Part shown: in pieces, positions 8,794 to 17,771 of the stretch | Position numbering within the stretch: the first letter of the stretch is position 1 | Layout of the letters: every line of letters begins with the position of its first letter | NCBI RefSeq assembly: GCF_018224615.1 | Contig: NZ_JAGTUK010000001.1 | Coordinates: forward strand, 806,001-870,000 | Reading direction: 5' to 3' | DNA: 64,000 bases | Source: Microbacterium paraoxydans | Lineage (GTDB): Bacteria; Actinomycetota; Actinomycetes; Actinomycetales; Microbacteriaceae | Notes under the pieces: model-generated | What the model saw: only the letters and a program-made list of their open reading frames with translations | Databases searched by the model: none | Told to the model about the DNA's origin: nothing | Position numbers and translations under genes: made by a program

Positions 8794-9159
8794 ATGTCGG
8801 TGAGTTTTGCGGAAATCCGGGAGTCTTCGCCCACGGTGTTCGACCAGGGTTGCGGGACCCGCGTGGTGCTCGACCACATCATGAGCAAGTGGGGCGTGCT
8901 GGTGCTGTCGTGTCTGTCGGACGGCACGCGGCGCTGGGGCGAGCTGCGGCGGGAGGTCGACGGCATCAGCGAGAAGATGCTGGCCACCACGCTGCGCACG
9001 CTGTCGGCCGACGGCCTGGTGCACCGCGAATCGCTGCCGACCGTGCCGCCGCACGTGGAGTACAGCCTCACCCCGCTGGGGCGCGATCTGATGGAGCGGA
9101 TGCTGCCGTTGATGGAGTGGGTCGCGACGCACGCCGACGGGATGCTCGGTCGGGACTGA
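8794..9159 (+). CDS. HxlR-family (DUF24) winged-helix regulator
   Basis: A 121-residue MarR-like winged helix protein with the HxlR signature: a conserved N-terminal Cys (Cys20, in FDQGCGTRVVLDHIMSKWGVLVL), RRWGELRREVDGISEKMLATTLRTL as the recognition region, and VPPHVEYSLTPLG as the wing. In QorR/YodB-type members this Cys senses quinones or diamide by oxidation. The ATG at 8794 has no ribosome-binding site and follows directly on paired GGTACC repeats, suggesting a leaderless transcript. It likely controls the divergent NmrA-type reductase gene. Confidence 0.9.
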   Translation: MSVSFAEIRESSPTVFDQGCGTRVVLDHIMSKWGVLVLSCLSDGTRRWGELRREVDGISEKMLATTLRTLSADGLVHRESLPTVPPHVEYSLTPLGRDLMERMLPLMEWVATHADGMLGRD

Positions 9160-9221
9160 TCCCACGGATTCCGTTGTGAGATGACGGGGCTTGGTCGGAA
9201 TCCGTCGTCCAAAGAAAAGGA

Positions 9222-9251
9222 TTGACGGGATACCGCAGGTCGTCGTACTGT
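9222..9251 (+). promoter_or_regulatory. Promoter of the amino-acid permease gene
   Basis: TTGACG (9222-9227) and TACTGT (9246-9251) are separated by 18 bases. The ATG follows the -10 after only six bases and no ribosome-binding site is present, so the transcript is probably leaderless. Confidence 0.6.
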
Positions 9252-9257
9252 CTCAGC

Positions 9258-10796
9258 ATGGCAACGACGCCCATCCACCTTGAACGACCCGACGGCAAGG
9301 GGCTGGCCGCAGGCACCCTCGGCCTGTGGGGATCCACCGTCATCGGTCTCGCCTCCACGGCACCCGTCTACTCCCTCGTCGCGACGCTCGGCTTCGTGGT
9401 GCTCGCAGTGGGGGCGCAGGCGCCGATCGCGTTCGTGATCGCCTTCGTGCCGATGCTGCTGATCGCCTTCGCCTACCGCGAGCTCAACAACGCCGTGCCC
9501 GACTGCGGAACCACCTTCACCTGGGGCACCAAGGCGTTCGGGCCGTGGGTGGGCTGGATGGGCGGCTGGGGCGTCGCGGTGGCCGGCATGGTCGTGCTCG
9601 CCAACCTCGCCCAGATCGCCTCCGTCTACTTCTGGTCGCTGCTCGGCCAGGACCTGGAGAACAACGACTGGCGGATCATCGTGGTCGCGGTGCTCTTCAT
9701 CGCGGCCATGACCTGGGTCAGCTGGCGCGGTGTCGAGATCGGCGAGCGCATCCAGAACATCCTGCTGGCCGTGCAGTACCTGGCCCTGGCGATCTTCGTG
9801 GTCGCCGCCCTGTGGCAGTTCTTCACCGGCGATGCACCGGACGCGACCCCGTTCTCGTGGGAGTGGCTGAACCCGTTCGGCTTCACCGACTGGTCGGGCT
9901 TCACCGAGGCGATCCTGCTGGCCCTGTTCATCTACTGGGGCTGGGACACGTGCCTGGCGCTCAACGAGGAGACCAAGGACCCCAAGCGCATCCCCGGCCG
10001 CGCGGCCGTGCTCACCTGCGTGATCCTGCTCGTCACCTACGTGTCGGTGACGATCGCGGCCATGATGTACGCCGGTCTCGGCGCCGACGGCACGGGCCTG
10101 GGCAACGAGGCCAACGCGGACGACTTCTTCCTCGCCATCAAGGACGGCCTGCTGGGTCCATTCGGCTGGGTGCTCGTGGTCTCGGTGATCATCTCCGCGA
10201 TCTCGTCGACGCAGACGACCATCCTCCCGACCGCCCGCGGCACGCTCGCGATGGGCGTGTACCGTGCCCTGCCGGCGAAGTTCAAGGAGGTGCACCCCGT
10301 CTACAAGACGCCGTCGTTCTCGACCATCGTGATGGGCGTGGTCGCCTCGGCGTACTACGTGGGCATGACGCTCATCAGCGACAACATCCTGCAGGACTCG
10401 ATCCTGTCGCTCGGCCTCGCCATCGCGTTCTACTACGCCATCACCGGGTTCGCGTGCGTCTGGTACTTCCGTGCCGACCTGTTCCGCTCGGCGCGCGACT
10501 TCTTCTTCAAGGGGCTGTTCCCGCTCGTCGGGGCCGTGCTGCTGACCGGCGCGTTCGTGCAGTCGGCGATCGACATGTGGGACGTCGACTACGGCTACAC
10601 CGTGCTGTTCGGTATCGGCGGCACGTTCGTGATCGGCATCGGCTCGCTCGCGATCGGCCTGGTGCTGATGTTCCTGTGGTTCCTGTTCCCGCGGTCGAAG
10701 CGCTTCTTCCGCGGCGAGAGCCTCAACCGCGACACCGAGGTGATGGTGCCCGACGAGCCGGGAGCGACGATCCGCTCGGTCGACGGCGGCATCTGA
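9258..10796 (+). CDS. APC-family amino acid permease
   Basis: A 512-residue integral membrane protein with about 12 helices, of the amino acid-polyamine-organocation (APC) superfamily. The N-terminal GTLGLWGSTVIGLASTAPVYS contains the unwound substrate-binding motif of helix 1 (G-S-T-V-I-G), and YRELNNAVPDCGTTFTWGTKAFGPWVGWMGGW is characteristic of helix 2-3 in this family. A hydrophilic tail with SLNRDTEVMVPDEPG ends the protein. It imports an amino acid or related amine in symport or exchange; substrate cannot be told. It appears monocistronic, with its own strong promoter just upstream. Confidence 0.92.
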   Translation: MATTPIHLERPDGKGLAAGTLGLWGSTVIGLASTAPVYSLVATLGFVVLAVGAQAPIAFVIAFVPMLLIAFAYRELNNAVPDCGTTFTWGTKAFGPWVGWMGGWGVAVAGMVVLANLAQIASVYFWSLLGQDLENNDWRIIVVAVLFIAAMTWVSWRGVEIGERIQNILLAVQYLALAIFVVAALWQFFTGDAPDATPFSWEWLNPFGFTDWSGFTEAILLALFIYWGWDTCLALNEETKDPKRIPGRAAVLTCVILLVTYVSVTIAAMMYAGLGADGTGLGNEANADDFFLAIKDGLLGPFGWVLVVSVIISAISSTQTTILPTARGTLAMGVYRALPAKFKEVHPVYKTPSFSTIVMGVVASAYYVGMTLISDNILQDSILSLGLAIAFYYAITGFACVWYFRADLFRSARDFFFKGLFPLVGAVLLTGAFVQSAIDMWDVDYGYTVLFGIGGTFVIGIGSLAIGLVLMFLWFLFPRSKRFFRGESLNRDTEVMVPDEPGATIRSVDGGI

Positions 10797-10832
10797 GGGG
10801 CGTCCGGCCGCGGGCGCGCGCGGGGCTTGTCC

Positions 10833-10838
10833 TAGGCT
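10833..10838 (+). promoter_or_regulatory. Leaderless -10 box of truA
   Basis: TAGGCT lies exactly six bases before the GTG start of truA. The same box with the same spacing precedes acpS, csrA and the HPr-kinase-like gene in this window, so a leaderless mRNA is likely. No ribosome-binding site is visible before the GTG. Confidence 0.55.
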
Positions 10839-10844
10839 GGCCTC

Positions 10845-11693
10845 GTGCGCATCCGGCTCGACATCGCCTACGACGGCACCCATTTCCGCGGCTGGGCGAA
10901 GCAGCCGACGCTCCGCACCGTGCAGGGCACGCTGGAGGCGGCGCTCGCCCGGATCGTCGGCTCGGACGTGCAGTTCGTGGTGGCCGGACGCACCGACGCC
11001 GGCGTGCACGCGAGCGGACAGGTCGCGCACGTCGACCTGGACGAGCGGCAGTGGTCGCGCATCGAGGCCAGGCATGGCCGGGCGGCGGAGGATCCGGCCG
11101 GTTCGATCGCCGGTCGCATGCGGGGCGTGCTCGGGGCCTACTCCGACGTGACCGTCACCCGGTCCTCCGCGGCGCCCGAGGGGTTCGACGCCCGGTTCTC
11201 GGCGGTGTGGCGGCGCTACCGGTACCGCCTCGCCGACGGTGCGGCGGGCTACGACCCCCTGCGCCGCGCCGACACCACGAGCATCCGCGGCCGGCTCGAC
11301 GAGGGCGCGATGGACGCGGCGGCGCGCACCCTGATCGGGCTGCACGACTTCGCCGCCTACTGCAAGCCGCGCGAGGAGGCCACGACCATCCGGACCCTGC
11401 TCGACTACCGCTGGGCCCGCGACGCGGACGGCGTGCTGGTGGCGGAGGTCAAGGCCGACGCGTTCTGCCACAGCATGGTGCGCGCGCTCGTCGGCGCGTG
11501 CGCGGCCGTGGGGGAGGGGCGCCTGGGCGTGGACGACCTGGTGATCCTGCGCGACGCCCTGACCAGGACCAGCGAGTTCAAGGTGCTCGCGGCGCGCGGG
11601 CTCACGCTCACCGAGGTCGGCTACCCCGCGGACGAGCAGCTGGCCGCCAGGGCGGCGCAGACCCGTGCGCGCCGCGACCGCGAGTCGGACTGA
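10845..11693 (+). CDS. truA: tRNA pseudouridine synthase A
   Basis: TruA converts uridines 38-40 of the tRNA anticodon arm to pseudouridine. The 282-residue product has the family hallmarks: the N-terminal DIAYDGTHFRGWAKQP, the catalytic motif AGRTDAGVHASGQVAH with Asp51 as nucleophile, RYRYRLAD, and LIGLHDFAAYCKP. An insertion (about residues 65-88, RQWSRIEARHGRAAEDPAG) accounts for the slightly greater length, as in other actinobacteria. The GTG start at 10845 sits six bases after a TAGGCT -10 box. It is followed by a hydrolase gene in the same direction. Confidence 0.96.
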   Translation: MRIRLDIAYDGTHFRGWAKQPTLRTVQGTLEAALARIVGSDVQFVVAGRTDAGVHASGQVAHVDLDERQWSRIEARHGRAAEDPAGSIAGRMRGVLGAYSDVTVTRSSAAPEGFDARFSAVWRRYRYRLADGAAGYDPLRRADTTSIRGRLDEGAMDAAARTLIGLHDFAAYCKPREEATTIRTLLDYRWARDADGVLVAEVKADAFCHSMVRALVGACAAVGEGRLGVDDLVILRDALTRTSEFKVLAARGLTLTEVGYPADEQLAARAAQTRARRDRESD

Positions 11694-11737
11694 TCCGGAT
11701 CCCGGTCACAGCAGGGGCGGGTAGCGTTGGCACGGTC

Positions 11738-12406
11738 ATGAAGGTCATCTCCTACAACCTGCGCAAGCACCGGGCGGCCGGGGAGCTGGCGACGCTCGTC
11801 GGCGACCACGACCCCGACATCCTGTGCCTGCAGGAGTGCGACGTGCCCGAGCTGCCCGACCGCATCGGCGGACTCGTGCTGGCCGACGCCACGCAGGGCA
11901 ATCGCCTCGGTCTCGCGCTGTTCTACCGCGAGAGCACGTACCGGCTGCAGGGCATCCGCACGCTCGGGCTGAAGAAGTCGTTGCACGACCGCATCGCCAA
12001 GCCCGCGCACGAGCGGGTGCTCGGGGCGCGGCTGCGCGACATCGACGACGGCGGCGAGTTCATCGTGGCGTCGTTCCACGCGGCGCCCCTGACCGCTCTG
12101 AACTCGCTGCGACGCCACCAGATCCGGGCGGCGCTGACCGAGCTCGCGAGCCTGGGCGACGGCCTGCCGCAGCTGATGGTCGGCGACTACAACTACCCCG
12201 TGTTCAAGGAGAACCTGGGCCAGGCGGTGCGCGACCACGGCTACGCGCTGTCCCTCAGCGACGACCACACGTACACGCGCTACCGCGTGTTCCGCGGGCA
12301 CTACGACTTCGCCACCTCCACGGGCTTCGAGATCGAGCGGATCACCACGCTGCCGCAGGGGTCGAGCGACCATCGTCCGATCCTGGTGACGGTGCGCCCC
12401 GACTGA
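11738..12406 (+). CDS. Endonuclease/exonuclease/phosphatase-fold hydrolase
   Basis: A 222-residue metal-dependent hydrolase of the EEP superfamily (ExoIII, DNase I, sphingomyelinase fold). The expected active-site elements are in order: [10 protein letters not shown] (first strand Asn), ILCLQECD with the metal-binding Glu, VGDYNYP in place of the GDxN motif, and SSDHRPI (the SDHxP motif with the catalytic His). No signal peptide is present, so it acts in the cytoplasm. The substrate is unknown. It is short compared with ExoIII, lacking added domains. Confidence 0.88.
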   Translation: MKVISYNLRKHRAAGELATLVGDHDPDILCLQECDVPELPDRIGGLVLADATQGNRLGLALFYRESTYRLQGIRTLGLKKSLHDRIAKPAHERVLGARLRDIDDGGEFIVASFHAAPLTALNSLRRHQIRAALTELASLGDGLPQLMVGDYNYPVFKENLGQAVRDHGYALSLSDDHTYTRYRVFRGHYDFATSTGFEIERITTLPQGSSDHRPILVTVRPD

Positions 12407-12414
12407 CCGCCGGT

Positions 12415-12444
12415 TTGGCCGCGGGGCCGTCCGTGGCGTATGCT
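12415..12444 (+). promoter_or_regulatory. Promoter of the rplM-rpsI operon
   Basis: TTGGCC at 12415-12420 and TATGCT at 12439-12444 are 18 bases apart, a plausible sigma-70 promoter placed upstream of the ribosomal protein operon. Confidence 0.5.
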
Positions 12445-12588
12445 GACTCTTTGGTGCCCTTCCCTGTACTGCGAGGAAGACGCACATCCGAACGTGAGCC
12501 CTCCACTGGCGTGTTCCTCCCTGTCGGGAAGAACCACCCCGGAGTGGGATTCACGAACACCTCCGTTCGACAAGAAAGCAGCACTATC
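12445..12588 (+). promoter_or_regulatory. Long 5' leader of rplM
   Basis: About 140 untranslated bases separate the promoter from the rplM start, far longer than other leaders in this window, where many genes appear leaderless. One local hairpin is visible (CTTCC pairing with GGAAG around 12459-12480). Ribosomal protein operons are often autoregulated through such leaders; whether this one is, cannot be told from a single sequence. Confidence 0.35.
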
Positions 12589-13035
12589 GTGACGCGCACT
12601 TACACCCCCAAGGCTGGCGAAGTCCAGCGCGACTGGGTCGTCATCGACGCCACCGACGTCGTCCTCGGCCGTCTGGCTTCGCACGCCGCTACGCTCCTGC
12701 GTGGCAAGCACAAGCCGACCTTCGCCAACCACATCGACTCGGGTGACTTCGTCATCATCGTGAACGCCGACAAGGTCGCGCTCACGGGTCAGAAGCTCCA
12801 GAAGAAGATCGCCTACCGTCACTCGGGCTACCCGGGTGGTCTGAAGGCCGTCAACTACGCCGAGCTGCTCGAGAAGAACCCGGTCCGCGCCGTGGAGAAG
12901 GCCATCCGTGGCATGCTCCCGAAGAACAGCCTGGGCCGCCAGCAGCTGTCGAAGCTGAAGGTGTACGCCGGTGCCGAGCACCCGCACGCCGCTCAGCAGC
13001 CCCAGCCGTACACCCTCGACCAGGTCGCCCAGTAA
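12589..13035 (+). CDS. rplM: 50S ribosomal protein L13
   Basis: L13 is an early assembly protein of the large ribosomal subunit. The 148-residue sequence is canonical: [19 protein letters not shown] near the N-terminus, [71 protein letters not shown] at the C-terminus. The GTG start at 12589 follows a weak purine-rich region. Its stop is 26 bases before the S9 start, the standard rplM-rpsI pair found across bacteria. Highly expressed codon choices agree. Confidence 0.98.
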   Translation: MTRTYTPKAGEVQRDWVVIDATDVVLGRLASHAATLLRGKHKPTFANHIDSGDFVIIVNADKVALTGQKLQKKIAYRHSGYPGGLKAVNYAELLEKNPVRAVEKAIRGMLPKNSLGRQQLSKLKVYAGAEHPHAAQQPQPYTLDQVAQ

Positions 13036-13061
13036 GCGCCGTACAGACTAAGGACATACTC

Positions 13062-13547
13062 GTGGCTGACATCCAGGACACCACCGAAAACCTCCAGAAC
13101 TTCTCGACCTCGACCCCCGAGACCGACGCAGTCGAGGCGGCTCCCCGCCCCGTGCTGAGCGTTCCGGGCGCCGCTGTCGGCCGTCGCAAGCAGGCCATCG
13201 CCCGCGTGCGTCTGGTTCCCGGCTCGGGCACCATCACGGTCAACGGCCGCACGCTCGAGGACTACTTCCCGAACAAGCTGCACCAGCAGCTGATCAACGA
13301 CCCGTTCACCGCGCTGAACCTCGCCGGTGCCTACGACGTGATCGCCCGCATCTCGGGTGGTGGCGACTCCGGCCAGGCCGGCGCGCTGCGTCTCGGCATC
13401 GCGCGTGCCCTCAACGGCATCGACGCGGAGAACAACCGTCCGACCCTGAAGAAGGCCGGCTTCCTGTCGCGCGACGCTCGCGTCAAGGAGCGCAAGAAGG
13501 CCGGACTCAAGAAGGCCCGTAAGGCGCCTCAGTACTCGAAGCGTTAA
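13062..13547 (+). CDS. rpsI: 30S ribosomal protein S9
   Basis: S9 contacts the head of the small subunit and the P-site tRNA through its C-terminal tail. The 161-residue protein starts with about 38 acidic, low-complexity residues (a usual actinobacterial extension), followed by [24 protein letters not shown]. It contains [22 protein letters not shown] and ends in the conserved [12 protein letters not shown] tail. The GTG at 13062 has an AAGGAC ribosome-binding site. It is co-transcribed with rplM and followed after 14 bases by glmM. Confidence 0.98.
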   Translation: MADIQDTTENLQNFSTSTPETDAVEAAPRPVLSVPGAAVGRRKQAIARVRLVPGSGTITVNGRTLEDYFPNKLHQQLINDPFTALNLAGAYDVIARISGGGDSGQAGALRLGIARALNGIDAENNRPTLKKAGFLSRDARVKERKKAGLKKARKAPQYSKR

Positions 13548-13561
13548 GGTCCACTGCTCCG

Positions 13562-14920
13562 ATGCCGATCTTTGGCACGGACGGCGTGCGAGGACTCGCC
13601 AATGGCATCCTCACCGCCGACCTGGCGCTCACCCTGGCCCAGGCGACTGCTGTCGTCCTGGGCCAGGGGCGTACCGCGGAGGCTCGCAAAGCCGAAGGCA
13701 AGCGACTCACCGCCGTGGTCGCCCGCGACCCTCGGGTCTCCGGGCACTTCCTCACCGCAGCCGTCTCGGCGGGGCTCGCGTCCTCGGGCGTCGACGTGCT
13801 CGAGGCCGGGGTCATCCCGACGCCCGCGCTCGCGTTCCTGGTGGCCGACCGCGACGCCGACTTCGGGGTGATGATCTCCGCATCGCACAACGCGGCGCCC
13901 GACAACGGCATCAAGATCTTCGCCCGCGGCGGCCGCAAGCTGCCCGACATCGTCGAGCAGCGCATCGAGGAGGCCATGCACGGCGAGAAGCTGCGCCCCA
14001 CCGGCGCGGGCGTCGGTCGCATCGACCGCTTCTCCGACGCCGAGGACCGCTACGTCGTGCACCTGCTCGGCTCGCTGCCGCACCGCCTGGAGGGCATCCA
14101 CGTGGTGCTCGACTGCGCGCACGGCGCCGCGTCCGGCGTCTCCCCGGAGACGTTCCGCGATGCGGGGGCCGAGGTGACCGTGATCGGCGCCGACCCCGAC
14201 GGCTGGAACATCAACGACGGCGTCGGCTCCACGCACCTGGAGAACCTCGCCGAGGCCGTGGTGCGGCTGGGCGCCGACGTGGGTATCGCGCACGACGGCG
14301 ACGCCGATCGCTGCCTCGCGGTCGACGCGAACGGCACGGTCGTCGACGGCGACCAGATCATGGCGATCCTCGCGCTGTCCATGAAGGAGCGGGGCGTCCT
14401 CACCGACGACACGCTCGTGGCCACGGTCATGAGCAACCTGGGCCTGCACGTCGCGATGCGCGAACACGGCATCACCGTGCGCCAGACCGCCGTGGGCGAC
14501 CGGTACGTGCTCGAAGACATGAATGAGGGCGGTTACGCGCTCGGCGGCGAGCAGTCCGGTCATGTGATCATGAGCGAGTACGCGACCACCGGCGACGGGC
14601 TCCTCACAGGACTGCACCTGGTGTCGGAGATGGCGCGTCAGGGCAAGTCCCTCGCCGAGCTCGCCTCGGTCATGACGGTGTATCCGCAGCTGCTGATCAA
14701 CGTGCGCGACGTCGACAAGGATCGCGTCGCCGACGACGAGGTCGTGCAGCAGGCGGTGCGTGACGTCGAGGCCGAGCTGGGTGACACCGGGCGCGTGCTG
14801 CTGCGCAAGTCCGGGACCGAGCCGCTCGTGCGTGTCATGGTCGAGGCCGCCGACTCGGAGTCCGCTCGCGTCTACGCGGAGCGTCTCGCCGCCGTGGTGC
14901 AGGAGCGCCTCGCGCTCTGA
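13562..14920 (+). CDS. glmM: Phosphoglucosamine mutase
   Basis: GlmM converts glucosamine-6-phosphate to glucosamine-1-phosphate on the route to UDP-GlcNAc. The 452-residue protein shows all phosphohexomutase motifs: FGTDGVRG at residues 4-11, [16 protein letters not shown] with the phospho-Ser at 108, the Mg-binding [16 protein letters not shown] for sugar recognition and [12 protein letters not shown] for phosphate binding. It lies 14 bases after rpsI, a common actinobacterial order, so it is probably read with the ribosomal proteins. Together with glmS at 53.6 kb it supplies precursors for the peptidoglycan and the amino sugars of the polysaccharide locus. Confidence 0.97.
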   Translation: MPIFGTDGVRGLANGILTADLALTLAQATAVVLGQGRTAEARKAEGKRLTAVVARDPRVSGHFLTAAVSAGLASSGVDVLEAGVIPTPALAFLVADRDADFGVMISASHNAAPDNGIKIFARGGRKLPDIVEQRIEEAMHGEKLRPTGAGVGRIDRFSDAEDRYVVHLLGSLPHRLEGIHVVLDCAHGAASGVSPETFRDAGAEVTVIGADPDGWNINDGVGSTHLENLAEAVVRLGADVGIAHDGDADRCLAVDANGTVVDGDQIMAILALSMKERGVLTDDTLVATVMSNLGLHVAMREHGITVRQTAVGDRYVLEDMNEGGYALGGEQSGHVIMSEYATTGDGLLTGLHLVSEMARQGKSLAELASVMTVYPQLLINVRDVDKDRVADDEVVQQAVRDVEAELGDTGRVLLRKSGTEPLVRVMVEAADSESARVYAERLAAVVQERLAL

Positions 14921-14934
14921 TCCTGCTCTCGTGC

Positions 14935-14966
14935 AACGGCCGGTCGCCCTGTGGCGGCCGGCCGTT
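14935..14966 (+). terminator. Terminator after glmM
   Basis: AACGGCCGGTCGCC and GGCGGCCGGCCGTT form a 14-pair stem with one mismatch around a four-base loop (CTGT), 14 bases past the glmM stop. It also lies downstream of the convergent GT-C gene and may act in both directions. Confidence 0.7.
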
Positions 14967-15007
14967 CGCGTTCCCGTGACCCGGAGCTCTCGCGACCCGA
15001 AACCGGA

Positions 15008-16459
15008 TCAGGGGGCGGCGCAGATACGGAAGTAGCCGCTGTCGGCGAGGGTCTCGGTGGTGCAGGCTCCGCCCGTGAGACGTGGGACCTGCGCCATGGC
15101 CGGGGCATCCGCGAGGCCCAGGTGTGCGCCCGTGAGCACGATCGGCGCGACCGCCGCCCCCCACGGGTCCGCGGCGAGCCACTCCACGTCGTTGTCCGCC
15201 ACCCACGCCGTGAGCGGGGCGACCGCGGCGCGCTGTCCCTCCAGGGTCACGTCGCGCGGGGAGAAGCACGACGCCACATGCGTGACCGCCCCGCCCGCGA
15301 CGATCGCGGCCAGGACCGCCGCCCCCGCGATGCCCGCGAGGCGCACGAACCCGCGGCGCGGCAGCAGCGGCACAGCCCAGAGCGCGACCGCGGCGAGCAC
15401 CGGGAAGAACGCCAGCACCCCGGGCGCCGGATGCCGCACCCACAGCGGCAGCCGCGACGCCGTGGCCCACCATCCCACGAAGGCGAGCGCGCCGATGAGA
15501 GCAGCGAGCGCGTAGGCGATCACGATGCGCTCGGCGTCGGTGGCCGTGCGCCAGCGTCGCACCACCCCTGTCACGACGAGCGCGAGCGCGATCACCGCTG
15601 CGACCACGGCGAGCACGCCCGGCAGCGACCACGAGTCGGCCAGCGTGCCGAGCTTCTGCAGCACCGAGGTGGCGGCGTCCCCCTGGCCGCCGCTGCGCAC
15701 GAACTGCACGAGCGCGCGCAGGTGCTCCACGAACCCTGCCGGCCCGAGTGACAGCAGCGCCGCGAGCTCCACGAGCGCGGTCGGCACCGCCACGAGCAGC
15801 AGCGGCAGCCAGGAGCGTCGCAGGGTGTCGCGCAGCCGCGCCCAGCCGGTGCCGTCCGACAGCACCCACAGCGCGACCGCGAACGCGGGCAGCACGAGCA
15901 GCGCGATGAGCTTCGCCTGCACCGCGAGGCCCACCAGCAGCCCGGCCAGCCAGGCGCGACGCGGCAGCACGACCAGCGCCCACACGATCAGGGCGGCGGC
16001 GGGGATCTCGCCGAGCAGATCCGCGGGGCCCTGGATGGGGGAGACACCGGCGCTCGCGGTGAACGCCAGCGGCACCGTGACCGCGAGGAGCGCACCCCAT
16101 CGGCCGGCGATGCGGCGGCCGAGCAGCCACAGCCCCGCCAGGAGCAGCACCCAGAACGCGAGCGGCACCAGTCGCGCCGCCAGTACCGGGTCCATCCCGG
16201 TCGCGAGGGTCGCGGCGACCGGCAGCAGCACGACCGGTCCGGTGGAGATCCGCGGATCGAACGGCGTGATGACCGAGCCGGACAGGGCGCCGTCGCTCGC
16301 GTAGCCGAGGCCGGCGAGCAGATTGCGCGGCACGGTCAGGTTGAACGCCTCGTCCTCCCAGAACCGCCACACGGTGAGGCTGTGCCAGGCGAGGATCGCG
16401 TGTCCTGCCAGCAGGGCGGCCGCGGCCGCCCAGAACAGGATCGTGCGCGTCCGCGTCAT
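15008..16459 (-). CDS. GT-C-fold membrane glycosyltransferase
   Basis: A 483-residue membrane protein with about 10-11 helices and a C-terminal extracytoplasmic domain, the layout of GT39/GT83-like enzymes that use polyprenyl-phosphate sugars outside the membrane. The first external loop has WRFWEDEAFNLTVPRNLLAG, with the acidic DE pair that is catalytic in this superfamily. The ATG at 16459 overlaps the stop of the upstream GT2 gene (ATGA). With the GT2 enzyme and GtrA it probably forms a module that flips and transfers a lipid-linked sugar to a cell-surface acceptor. Confidence 0.85.
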   Translation of the reverse strand: MTRTRTILFWAAAAALLAGHAILAWHSLTVWRFWEDEAFNLTVPRNLLAGLGYASDGALSGSVITPFDPRISTGPVVLLPVAATLATGMDPVLAARLVPLAFWVLLLAGLWLLGRRIAGRWGALLAVTVPLAFTASAGVSPIQGPADLLGEIPAAALIVWALVVLPRRAWLAGLLVGLAVQAKLIALLVLPAFAVALWVLSDGTGWARLRDTLRRSWLPLLLVAVPTALVELAALLSLGPAGFVEHLRALVQFVRSGGQGDAATSVLQKLGTLADSWSLPGVLAVVAAVIALALVVTGVVRRWRTATDAERIVIAYALAALIGALAFVGWWATASRLPLWVRHPAPGVLAFFPVLAAVALWAVPLLPRRGFVRLAGIAGAAVLAAIVAGGAVTHVASCFSPRDVTLEGQRAAVAPLTAWVADNDVEWLAADPWGAAVAPIVLTGAHLGLADAPAMAQVPRLTGGACTTETLADSGYFRICAAP

Positions 16460-17241
16460 CGCGCGACGGGCTCCGGGCGCCGCACGGCGCGCAGCGGGGC
16501 GGACGGCCGCAGCGACAGCTCCCACGCCTCGCCGAGCGCGGCGCGGACGAACAGGCGAAGGCGCTTCGGGGGCAGCGTCACGCCCGCACCGCGACCCCAC
16601 ATGGTGCCCGTGGAGGACTCACCCCGGCGCGGGATGCTGGCGACGCGGAGGTAGCGCACGCGGAACCCGGCCCTGGCCTCGGCGAGCGAGAAGTGCACGT
16701 GCGGCACGGTCGCGTCGGCCGGGACGGCGTCGAGCAGCACCCGCAGCGCCTCGGGACGGTAGGCGCGCAGAGGGGTGTTCACGTCGGGGATGCGGCGCCC
16801 GGCGGCGAGAGCGATCAGGAGCCCGACGGCCCCGGTGAGGCTCTTGCGGTACCAGGGGTCGGTGCGGCCGTCGCGCACGCCGTGCACCACGTCGGCCTCC
16901 TCGGCCACGAGCGCGCCGATCAGCCGGGGGAAGTCGCTGCCGAGGAACTGCCCGTCGCCGTCGACGTGCACCAGCACCTCGGGCTCGGCGGCGAGCCCGG
17001 CGCGGTAGGCGGCCAGCGCGGTGGGGCCGTGCCCGCGATTGGCCGGCTGCACCACGACCGTCGTGTCGGCCACCTCGTCGAACGTGCTCGCGGTGGCATC
17101 GGTCGACCGGTCGTCGGCGATGTGGAAGGACACGGTGTCGGCGAGCGGCGCCACCGCGGCGCGGATCTCGTCGACGAATCCCTCGATGCCCTCCGCCTCG
17201 TTGTAGGCGGGCATGACGATGGCGAGATGGCGGAGAGTCAC
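16456..17241 (-). CDS. GT2 family glycosyltransferase, polyprenyl-phosphate sugar synthase type
   Basis: A 261-residue GT-A enzyme without membrane helices, resembling dolichyl/polyprenyl-phosphate mannose or glucose synthases. The N-terminal IVMPAYNEAEGIEGFVDEI, the ADDRSTDAT nucleotide-binding segment and HVDGDGQF (the DxD-like metal site) are typical; RIPDVNTPLRAYRP and PHVHFSLAEARAG follow as expected. GTG start at 17241 follows GAGGA. Coupled by ATGA to the GT-C gene and divergent from gtrA by 60 bases. It is likely to load a sugar onto undecaprenyl phosphate for the GT-C partner. Confidence 0.9.
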   Translation of the reverse strand: MTLRHLAIVMPAYNEAEGIEGFVDEIRAAVAPLADTVSFHIADDRSTDATASTFDEVADTTVVVQPANRGHGPTALAAYRAGLAAEPEVLVHVDGDGQFLGSDFPRLIGALVAEEADVVHGVRDGRTDPWYRKSLTGAVGLLIALAAGRRIPDVNTPLRAYRPEALRVLLDAVPADATVPHVHFSLAEARAGFRVRYLRVASIPRRGESSTGTMWGRGAGVTLPPKRLRLFVRAALGEAWELSLRPSAPLRAVRRPEPVAR

Positions 17242-17301
17242 GGAGTCCTCGGATGGGGGTGGCGGGGCGCGGGCGCGTTCAGGAAGTAGCCTAGTTGAGC
17301 C

Positions 17302-17745
17302 ATGAATCCTCCCTCACGACTGCGCCGCCTCGCCGGTGTCGGAAGCCGGTTCCTCGTCGTCGGTGCCGTGAGCACCCTGATCGAGGTCGGCGTGTTCAAC
17401 CTTCTCGTGTACGTGTGGGGCTGGGACGTGGTCGCCGCGAAGATCGTCGCGTCCCTCGTCGCGCTCATCAACGCCTACATCGGCAACCGCGAGTGGACGT
17501 TCCGGCACCGCGACCGTCGCGGCCGCGTGTCCGAGGTGGTCCTGTTCCTCGCGACGAACGCCGCGTGCACCGCGCTCGGCGCCGCCCTGGTGTGGGTGGG
17601 CGTGGAAGCCGCGACGGGCATCCTCGGCCGCGCCCCGGGCGCCATCGCGGTCAACGCCGTGAACCTCACCAGCATCGTGATCGTGGTGCTGCTGCGCTTC
17701 GTGCTCTACCACGGCGTGGTGTTCCGGGTCGCGCCCAAGGCCTGA
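17302..17745 (+). CDS. GtrA-family membrane protein
   Basis: A 147-residue protein with four hydrophobic helices, matching the GtrA family: RFLVVGAVSTLIEVGVFNLLV in helix 1, VASLVALINAYIGNREWTF (the conserved N-x-x-W-x-F region) and a C-terminal RFVLYHGVVFR. GtrA-like proteins are thought to flip or present undecaprenyl-phosphate sugars for glucosylation of surface polymers. The gene is divergent from the GT2/GT-C pair, with which it probably cooperates. A TAGCCT box at 17287 could be its -10. Confidence 0.9.
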   Translation: MNPPSRLRRLAGVGSRFLVVGAVSTLIEVGVFNLLVYVWGWDVVAAKIVASLVALINAYIGNREWTFRHRDRRGRVSEVVLFLATNAACTALGAALVWVGVEAATGILGRAPGAIAVNAVNLTSIVIVVLLRFVLYHGVVFRVAPKA

Positions 17746-17750
17746 ACGGC

Positions 17751-17771
17751 CCGCGCCCGGATCAGGCGCGG
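17751..17771. terminator. Bidirectional hairpin between gtrA and BY-kinase genes
   Basis: CCGCGCC and GGCGCGG form a perfect seven-pair stem around CGGATCA. It sits between two convergent genes whose stop codons are only 16 bases apart and overlaps the end of the kinase gene. Confidence 0.5.
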
